Source of the DNA: an uncultured Prevotella sp. | GTDB taxonomy: Bacteria > Bacteroidota > Bacteroidia > Bacteroidales > Bacteroidaceae | Reading direction: 5' to 3' | Assembly (NCBI RefSeq): GCF_900549175.1 | Contig: NZ_URNN01000121.1 | Location: 1-10,698 of the forward strand | Length of the DNA: 10,698 nt | Shown here: one piece after another, positions 1-5,066 of the stretch | How the letters are laid out: each line of letters opens with the position of its first letter | Numbering within the stretch: position 1 is the first letter of the stretch | Translations under genes and position numbers: made by a program | Notes under the pieces: model-generated | What the model was told of the DNA's origin: nothing | Databases searched by the model: none | What the model saw: the letters and a program-made list of their open reading frames with translations, nothing else

Positions 1-1615
1 TCTGCTTTATCTCGCCGTTTTCGTCGGCCGGAATGAGTTCGGGACTTATGGGAGTGTCGATGATGTCGAGCAGTGTGTCCTTCGACAGGGCGTCGACACC
101 GTTGTGCGCCACATAGCTCACCATATAGCGTATCAGCGTCTTGGGCACACCGGCGTTGACGCCGTACATCGACATGTGGTCGCCGTTGTAGGTGGCCCAG
201 CCGAGGGCAAGCTCGCTGAGATCGCCCGTGCCTATGACGAGCGCACCCGTCTTGTTGGCCACATCCATGAGTATCTGTGTGCGCTCGCGCGCCTGACTGT
301 TCTCGTAGGTCACGTCGTGCACGGCGGCATCGTGGCCTATATCCTCGAAATGCTGCATCACGCTCTTCGTTATGTCAATCTCCTGCATGGTCACGCCCAG
401 CGACTTCATCAGTGCGGTGGCGTTGTCGTGGGTGCGGCTTGTGGTGCCGAAACCGGGCATGGTGATGCCTATGATGCCGCTGCGGCATAGCCCCAGACGG
501 TCGAAGGCACGCACACACACCAGCAGGGCCAGAGTGGAGTCGAGACCTCCGCTGATGCCGATGACGGCCTTCGTGCAGCCGGTGTGGGTAAGGCGCTTCA
601 TGAGGCCGGCCGTCTGTATGTTGAGTATCTCCTCGCAGGTGTCGGCCATATTGTCGTCCGACGGTATGAACGGCCACGGATTGACACTGCGCAAGAGGGT
701 GAAATCTCTGATGTCGACGGGCTTGGCGCCTATCATTTCGGCCGAGTAATGCCTTTGGGCATTGATGAAGGTGGTGTTGGTGCGGCGTTCGGCACGCAGC
801 AGCTCCACGTCAATCTGGCTGACGAGCATCTGGGGCTTCATGGAGAAGCGCGTGCCCTCGCACAGGAGCCGCCCGTTCTCGAATATCATGGCATTGCCGC
901 CGTACACCACATCCTGCGTGCTCTCGCCGTAGCCGCAGCCGGAGTATACGTAGCCGCCGATGGTGCGGGCGCTCTGCTGCGAGAGCAGCGACCTGAGATA
1001 GGCGTGCTTGCCGGCCACCTCGTCGCTTGCAGAGAGATTGAAGATGATGTCGGCACCGGCCAGGGCGAGGCCGTTGCTCGGCGGAACGGGGGCCCACACG
1101 TCTTCGCATATCTCGACGCCGAAGCGCACGCCGCCCATCGTCACGAACACCTTCGGGCGCGAGCTGACGGTGACGGGGCTGCCGGCAAGGAAAATCTCCG
1201 TGTCGGAGAGGTCCTGGGCCGAGGCGAACCAGCGCTTCTCGTAGAACTCGTTGTAGTTGGGAAGGTATGTCTTGGGCACGATGCCGAGCACGATGCCGTG
1301 CTGCAGCACGACGGCACAGTTGAGCAGCAGGTCGCCGGCAGCGACGGGCATGCCCACAATGACGATGATGTCGAGCATGCGCGTGAAGTCGAGAAGGCGC
1401 ACGAGAGCGTCTTCGGCCTTGTCGAGCAGGAGCTGTTCGCGGAAGAGATCCTGGCATGAATATCCGGTCAGTCCCAGTTCGGGGAAACAGATTATCTCCA
1501 CTCCCCGCCCTTCGGCCTGTGCAATGAGATTTTCCATCTCGAGCACGTTGTAGTCGGTGTCGGCAACCTTCACTCCCGGAACCGCGGCTGCCACCGTTAC
1601 ATATCCATATTTCAT
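1..1615 (-). CDS. nadE: Glutamine-dependent NAD+ synthetase (partial, C-terminus off the window)
   Basis: Makes NAD+ from deamido-NAD+ and ATP, using ammonia released from glutamine; cytosolic, last step of NAD synthesis. The frame is open from ATG at 1615 to the window edge, giving 538 codons with no stop. The N-terminal nitrilase-fold glutaminase domain (about residues 1-270) shows the expected triad: Glu46 in FPELGLTGYSCQDLF, Lys115 in VPKTYLPNYNEFYEKRWF and Cys170 in GVEICEDVW. Spacing matches the long bacterial NadE family. The C-terminal synthetase domain starts near residue 310 and carries the ATP-pyrophosphatase P-loop SGGLDS at 355-360, then GTGDLSELALGWATYNGDH. Full-length relatives run to roughly 640-680 residues, so about 100-140 residues are missing. 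The start is chosen because MKYGYVTVAA is the usual beginning of the nitrilase fold. It lies 265 bp downstream of the Smr gene, across a repeat-rich gap, so it may have its own promoter; I see no clear one. Confidence 0.97.
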   Translation of the reverse strand, partial: MKYGYVTVAAAVPGVKVADTDYNVLEMENLIAQAEGRGVEIICFPELGLTGYSCQDLFREQLLLDKAEDALVRLLDFTRMLDIIVIVGMPVAAGDLLLNCAVVLQHGIVLGIVPKTYLPNYNEFYEKRWFASAQDLSDTEIFLAGSPVTVSSRPKVFVTMGGVRFGVEICEDVWAPVPPSNGLALAGADIIFNLSASDEVAGKHAYLRSLLSQQSARTIGGYVYSGCGYGESTQDVVYGGNAMIFENGRLLCEGTRFSMKPQMLVSQIDVELLRAERRTNTTFINAQRHYSAEMIGAKPVDIRDFTLLRSVNPWPFIPSDDNMADTCEEILNIQTAGLMKRLTHTGCTKAVIGISGGLDSTLALLVCVRAFDRLGLCRSGIIGITMPGFGTTSRTHDNATALMKSLGVTMQEIDITKSVMQHFEDIGHDAAVHDVTYENSQARERTQILMDVANKTGALVIGTGDLSELALGWATYNGDHMSMYGVNAGVPKTLIRYMVSYVAHNGVDALSKDTLLDIIDTPISPELIPADENGEIKQ

Positions 1616-1656
1616 ATTTGTTATTTATTATTTTTTACTTATTATTTATTAGGTAT

Positions 1657-1809
1657 TAGGAGTTAAGGAGTTAAAGGGAGTTAAGGAGTTAAGCCAAATG
1701 CCCATGCAATGTTTCACGCTCATAAAGCTATTTTAGGAGTTAAGGAGTTAAAGGGAGTTAAGGAGTTAAGCCAAATGCCCATGCAGTGTTTCACGCTCAT
1801 AAAGCTATT
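1657..1809. repeat. Two direct copies of a 77-bp intergenic repeat
   Basis: Copy 1 spans 1657-1733 and copy 2 spans 1734-1809, exactly adjacent with a 77-bp period. They differ at one aligned position (A1709 versus G1786) until copy 2 diverges at 1810. Each copy has two parts: a 39-bp block built from four near-identical GGAGTTAA units, and a 37-38-bp non-repetitive block beginning AAATGCCCATGCA. Upstream of copy 1 (1616-1656) is an A+T-only-like stretch with TTATTTATT repeats. Both copies sit between the Smr stop codon and the nadE start. The near-identity of the copies suggests recent duplication or ongoing homogenisation. Function unknown. Confidence 0.95.
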
Positions 1810-1851
1810 GGCTTAACTCCTTAACTCCCTTTAACTCCTTAACTCCTAAAA
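1731..1851. repeat. Long perfect inverted repeat (44-bp arms, 33-nt loop)
   Basis: The left arm 1731-1774 is the exact reverse complement of the right arm 1808-1851, with no mismatch; the loop is 1775-1807. The arms consist mainly of the 39-bp GGAGTTAA-rich block; copy 1 of the block at 1657-1695 could pair with the same right arm (1810-1848) as an alternative. In RNA of either strand this would be a very stable hairpin. Neither side ends in a run of T directly after the 3' arm, so it is not a textbook intrinsic terminator, although it could still stop or protect the Smr transcript. The layout (block, spacer, block, spacer, inverted block) also resembles small non-autonomous palindromic elements; no target-site duplication is visible. 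Confidence 0.93.
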
Positions 1852-1874
1852 AACTCCATAACTCCATAACTCCT
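1852..1874. repeat. Short 8-bp tandem repeat (AACTCCAT)
   Basis: Two exact AACTCCAT units (1852-1859, 1860-1867) are followed by a partial third (AACTCCT, 1868-1874), just downstream of the Smr stop codon. The unit shares the AACTCC core with the arms of the adjacent inverted repeat, so it looks like a decayed edge of the same array. Confidence 0.8.
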
Positions 1875-1880
1875 GACTTA

Positions 1881-2963
1881 TTATTTAATTGTCACCTGGG
1901 TGGCCCCATATCCGTATTCGCGGAAAGAGGCATCCTGATATGGGTAGTTCTTGTAGCGGTAACGCAGCTCGCTGACGATGGCGTGGCGCAGCACGCCCTC
2001 TCCCTTGCCGTGAATGAAAACTATCTTGCGGCCCTTCTGCTTGGCGTATTCCTTAAGAGTGTTGCGGAACGTATCCATCTGATAGCTGAGTATGTCGGCG
2101 GGAGACATGCCGGAGACGGTGTCGAGCAGCTCGCCGGCATGCAGGTCGACCACCACGGGCGCGTTCTTGTCGTCGGCATCGGCCGGCTTCCTGACCTGCG
2201 GACCGGCCGCGCTGTCGGCCTTATACTTGCCCATTAGCTCCTCCTTCAGCTTGTCGGGGTCGACCACGAGCGGACGGGCCGCCTTGTCGTTCTCGACGAG
2301 TGTGTACACGAGCGCGGGCTGCTCGAAGAAGTCGCTCTCACGGAAGGTGTGCAGCTTGTAGAACTTTACGGTGTCGAGGCGCAGCTGCACATCGACGGCG
2401 GGTTTGAGGATGAAGCTCTTGTCACGCTTGTAGGCCACTATCTGCACGCCTATGCGCTCCATGGCGTTCAGCTCGTCGCGGCCGAACTCCTCTACAAAGA
2501 GCTTGGTGTTGGGCTCCGCCTCGTATGTGGCGCGGAGATGCCAGTTGGCCCCTTCGGCCGTCATGTAGGTGAACCGCATGTAATAGTTGCTGTCGTTTAC
2601 GAAATAAGTCTCGAAACGTGTCGACGTGATTTCCCTTACGTCGACGGGCACAAACGCGAGATATGCGCCCAGCCTGTCGCCTCCCTTGCGCTCTTCGGCC
2701 ACGGGGCGGAAGGTGACGGGGCGGTCGGCGGGGTCGTAGTCCTCGTCGTCATCGGGCACCGTCTTGGCCGCATGCCCGGTCTTGTTCTCAACAATGCGTG
2801 ACGTGCTGTAATCTTCGTCACCCACAACCACCACGTCCGTGATGTGTGTGGGTATCTGGAATCCGTCGGCATCTTCCACCAGAACGATGTCCTTGCCCTG
2901 GAATCCGGCTACGGTACCGCCACCGACATCGCTCAAGAAACGTACTTTATCTCCTATCTTCAT
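1881..2963 (-). CDS. DUF2027-type protein with C-terminal Smr domain
   Basis: A 360-residue, probably cytosolic protein (no signal peptide or membrane helix). Residues 1-50 (MKIGDKVRFL...GGGTVAGFQG) look like a small beta-barrel that opens Bacteroidota DUF2027 proteins. Residues 70-80 are an acidic linker, about 90-225 form a beta-rich middle domain, 235-268 a charged linker, and 270-360 the Smr domain. The Smr domain shows the usual VDLH at 272-275 and HGKGEG at 318-323, and ends GYGATQVTIK. Smr domains occur in MutS2 and in stand-alone nucleases acting on DNA or RNA; here there is no MutS ATPase part, so the substrate is unknown and nuclease activity is only inferred from the family. The start is the only good one, preceded by an A-rich leader without a Shine-Dalgarno site. 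It sits 123 bp after queA on the same strand and may be co-transcribed. Confidence 0.9.
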   Translation of the reverse strand: MKIGDKVRFLSDVGGGTVAGFQGKDIVLVEDADGFQIPTHITDVVVVGDEDYSTSRIVENKTGHAAKTVPDDDEDYDPADRPVTFRPVAEERKGGDRLGAYLAFVPVDVREITSTRFETYFVNDSNYYMRFTYMTAEGANWHLRATYEAEPNTKLFVEEFGRDELNAMERIGVQIVAYKRDKSFILKPAVDVQLRLDTVKFYKLHTFRESDFFEQPALVYTLVENDKAARPLVVDPDKLKEELMGKYKADSAAGPQVRKPADADDKNAPVVVDLHAGELLDTVSGMSPADILSYQMDTFRNTLKEYAKQKGRKIVFIHGKGEGVLRHAIVSELRYRYKNYPYQDASFREYGYGATQVTIK

Positions 2964-2995
2964 ATATTTTTTCTGTTTTCAATATTCAAAACTTC

Positions 2996-3025
2996 AACTT
3001 TCTGTCTCCTAACTTTCAGTCTCCT
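2996..3025. repeat. 15-bp tandem duplication in the queA-Smr gap
   Basis: Units 2996-3010 and 3011-3025 are adjacent and differ at a single base (AACTTTCTGTCTCCT and AACTTTCAGTCTCCT). More CTCC/TTC-rich sequence continues to about 3060, so the gap is pyrimidine-rich on the plus strand and purine-rich in the transcript. It forms the 5' leader of the Smr gene. No function can be read from it. Confidence 0.75.
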
Positions 3026-3073
3026 GTCTCCCGCCTTTCATTCTTCATCTTCCGGCCTTTCTCCATTCACGTT

Positions 3074-3091
3074 CCTGACAGTTTCGTCAGG
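3074..3091 (-). terminator. Small hairpin overlapping the queA stop codon
   Basis: A perfect 6-bp stem (CCTGAC 3074-3079 with GTCAGG 3086-3091) and 6-nt loop spans the TGA stop of queA at 3089-3087. There is no T-run after it in the transcript, so it is at most a weak pause or 3'-end stabiliser between queA and the Smr gene. Confidence 0.25.
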
Positions 3092-4301
3092 GTATCAGCA
3101 GCGAACTGTCGCCATAGCTCAGGAAGCGGAAGTCGTGGGCAAGGGCGTAATCGTAGATTTTACGCCAGTCGCCGTTCACAAACGCGCTCACGAGCAGCAG
3201 CAGGGTGCTCTGCGGCTGATGGAAATTGGTGACGAGCATCTTCACTATCTTGTAGTCGTATCCGGGTGCAATGATTATCTGCGTGCTCGAATGGAGTGCA
3301 CCGAGACCGTGGCGGTCGAGATAGGCGAGCAGCGTCTTTATCGATTCGAGGGGCGTGAGCGATGCCTCGGTCACGTAGGGTTCCCACTGGTCGATGTGCA
3401 GCTGTGCCTCGGTGAGGTCGGGGTTGCGGTGCAGGCGCAGGCCCATGTAGTAAAGGCTCTCGAGGGTGCGCACGCTCGTTGTGCCCACGGCTATGGCCGA
3501 GGCACCGTGGCGGATGAGCTTCTCGAGCGTCTCGCGGCGCACGCAGATGTACTCGGTGTGCATCTCGTGACCCTCTATCTCCTCGCTCTTTACGGGCTTG
3601 AAGGTGCCGGCGCCCACGTGCAGCGTGATCTCCTCGCGGTCGATGCCGGCAGCGTCGAGCGCCGAAAGCACGCCGGCGGTAAAGTGAAGCCCGGCGGTGG
3701 GTGCGGCCACACTGCCCTTTATCTTCGAGTAGACAGTCTGGTAGGTGCTCTTGTCGCTCTCCTGCGTCTCGCGGTTGAGGTACGGCGGGATGGGCAATTC
3801 GCCCACGGCATCGAGAATGTCGGCAAAGGTGACGCCGCTGTCGTTCCAGCTGAAGGCCACCCGGTGGCAGGTCTTCTCCTCGCCCGCATATTCGGCACAG
3901 AGGGTGATGCGGCGGCCGCAGACACTGACCTCGCGGCTGAGGGCGCCGTCTTTCCACTTCTTCAGGTTGCCCACGAGGCAGAACCACGTGCACCGCTCGC
4001 GGCACTGGAACATCTGCTCGTAGTCGGCCGGCGACACGGGTTCGAGCAGGAATGTCTCGATGAGTGCCCCGGTGGGCTTGCGGAAGTGCATGCGCGCCTG
4101 TATCACGCGGGTGTTGTTGAAAACCATCAGAGCCCCTGAAGGCAGATGGCGGGTGATGTTGTAGAACACGTCTTCGGTCACACTGCCGTGGTTGTAGACG
4201 AGCAGTTTCGAATGGTCGCGGTCGGCCATGGGAAACTTGGCTATGCGGCCGTCAGGCAGACCGTAGTTGTAATCGCTTATATGTATATGTTTGGAGTTCA
4301 T
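3087..4301 (-). CDS. queA: S-adenosylmethionine:tRNA ribosyltransferase-isomerase (long form)
   Basis: Transfers and isomerises the ribosyl part of S-adenosylmethionine onto preQ1-modified tRNA, forming epoxyqueuosine at the wobble base of GUN-anticodon tRNAs; cytosolic. Conserved QueA segments are in the right order: RDHSKLLV at 28-35, FNNTRVIQAR at 61-70, GELPIPPYL at 168-176, YQTVYS at 187-192, GSVAAPTAGLHFT at 196-208, HVGAGTF at 228-234, AVGTTSVRTLESL at 271-283, TNFHQPQSTLLLLVSAF at 358-374 and FRFLSYGDSSLLI at 391-403. At 404 residues it is longer than the usual 340-360. The extra length lies mainly in the region about 85-160, after the FNNTRV motif, and around 285-340, a form seen in Bacteroidota. 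All family motifs are intact, so activity is expected, but a divergent paralogue with altered substrate cannot be excluded. It follows the PAP2 gene by 55 bp with no Shine-Dalgarno site. Confidence 0.93.
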   Translation of the reverse strand: MNSKHIHISDYNYGLPDGRIAKFPMADRDHSKLLVYNHGSVTEDVFYNITRHLPSGALMVFNNTRVIQARMHFRKPTGALIETFLLEPVSPADYEQMFQCRERCTWFCLVGNLKKWKDGALSREVSVCGRRITLCAEYAGEEKTCHRVAFSWNDSGVTFADILDAVGELPIPPYLNRETQESDKSTYQTVYSKIKGSVAAPTAGLHFTAGVLSALDAAGIDREEITLHVGAGTFKPVKSEEIEGHEMHTEYICVRRETLEKLIRHGASAIAVGTTSVRTLESLYYMGLRLHRNPDLTEAQLHIDQWEPYVTEASLTPLESIKTLLAYLDRHGLGALHSSTQIIIAPGYDYKIVKMLVTNFHQPQSTLLLLVSAFVNGDWRKIYDYALAHDFRFLSYGDSSLLIP

Positions 4302-4315
4302 GTCTTTTTTGCTTT

Positions 4316-4375
4316 ATCACACCATGACGGGCTTGATCACACCACGACGGGCATAATCACACCAATACGAGGCAC
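4316..4375. repeat. Three imperfect 20-bp tandem repeats at the end of the PAP2 gene
   Basis: Units begin ATCACACCA at 4316, 4336 and 4356. The first two match at 17 of 20 positions, the third at about 13 of 20 with the second. The third unit contains the PAP2 stop codon and its last five codons (CLVLV), so the other two look like duplications of the gene's 3' end into the gap before queA. The minus strand of each unit carries TGA. Confidence 0.75.
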
Positions 4376-5055
4376 GCCCGGATGATGGTGTATATGAATG
4401 TAAGGAACAATACGCCGATGACCACATCCACATCCATGAGCTGATAGCCCGTGGGAGTGTACTGTGACGAGATGAAGTTCATGCGTGCAGGCATGCGGCC
4501 GCTGACCCTGTAATAGAGGTAATAGACGGATGTGCCCGACAGGCCGCCCCAAAGCAGGCCGCAGAGAATGTCGCCGGGGAAGTGGACACCGAGGTACATG
4601 CGTGTCCAGCAGTTGACCAGCGACCACAGCACGAGCAGGAACGACAGCATGCCGCTGCGCACAAGAAGGCTGAAGAACACGGCTATGCTGAACGTGTTGG
4701 CGGCATGGGCGGAGAAAAAGCCGTAGCTGCCGCCACGGTATCCGTTGACCACATCCACCGCCATGCCTATCTGCAGGTCGTGGGTGGGGCGCAGACGGGC
4801 CACCCCGGGCTTGACAATGGTGTCGTCAACTGTTCCGGCCAGCACGACACACAGCGCGGCACAGCCCACGATGAGCAGTATCTGACGCATGTTCTCGTTG
4901 TTGCGCAGCACAAGGAAGAACAGCGCCAGATAAAGCGGTATCCATGTGGCGGCCGTGGTAAGGGCCACGGCAAGCCCGTCGACGAAGAGCGAGTCGCTGC
5001 CGTTGATGGCCAGAAGCAACTGCTTGTCAAACTGTATCAAAGTCTCCCAATCCAT
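4357..5055 (-). CDS. PAP2-family membrane phosphatase
   Basis: A 232-residue membrane protein of the type 2 phosphatidic acid phosphatase family, which removes phosphate from lipids such as undecaprenyl diphosphate, phosphatidate or lipid A on the outer face of the inner membrane. The three-part catalytic signature is present: K82-x6-R89-P90 (KPGVARLRP), a second motif with S115-A-H117 (GFFSAHAAN), and R152-x5-H158-x3-D162 (RMYLGVHFPGD). The second motif normally reads PSGH; here Pro and Gly are replaced but Ser and the catalytic His remain. About six hydrophobic segments are visible (near 32-50, 58-76, 118-133, 136-150, 163-182, 208-230). Substrate cannot be decided: undecaprenyl-PP recycling and lipid A dephosphorylation both fit. 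It starts 10 nt after batDE and has a good Shine-Dalgarno site, so it probably belongs to the Bat operon. Confidence 0.9.
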   Translation of the reverse strand: MDWETLIQFDKQLLLAINGSDSLFVDGLAVALTTAATWIPLYLALFFLVLRNNENMRQILLIVGCAALCVVLAGTVDDTIVKPGVARLRPTHDLQIGMAVDVVNGYRGGSYGFFSAHAANTFSIAVFFSLLVRSGMLSFLLVLWSLVNCWTRMYLGVHFPGDILCGLLWGGLSGTSVYYLYYRVSGRMPARMNFISSQYTPTGYQLMDVDVVIGVLFLTFIYTIIRACLVLV

Positions 5056-5061
5056 CCTTCA

Positions 5062-5066
5062 CTCCT
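5062..5066 (-). promoter_or_regulatory. Shine-Dalgarno site of the PAP2 gene
   Basis: AGGAG (minus strand) lies six nt before the ATG at 5055 and overlaps the TAA stop of batDE. It is worth noting because most genes in this window lack such a site. It supports both the start chosen for the phosphatase and reinitiation or coupling after batDE. Confidence 0.6.

Noticed and set aside
584..1459. Plus-strand open frame of 291 codons inside nadE
   Set aside because: The minus frame carries the full nitrilase triad and the P-loop of NAD synthetase; the plus frame shows only shadow composition.
1657..1848. CRISPR array
   Set aside because: Only two direct units, the two 'spacers' are practically identical, the third copy is inverted, and no cas genes are nearby.
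1731..1851. Ordinary intrinsic terminator for the Smr gene
   Set aside because: The stem is far longer than usual and no T-run follows the 3' arm on either strand; kept as an inverted repeat instead.
2844..4139. Plus-strand open frame of 431 codons across the Smr and queA genes
   Set aside because: It crosses two well-supported minus-strand genes and their gap, with no family motif; a shadow frame.
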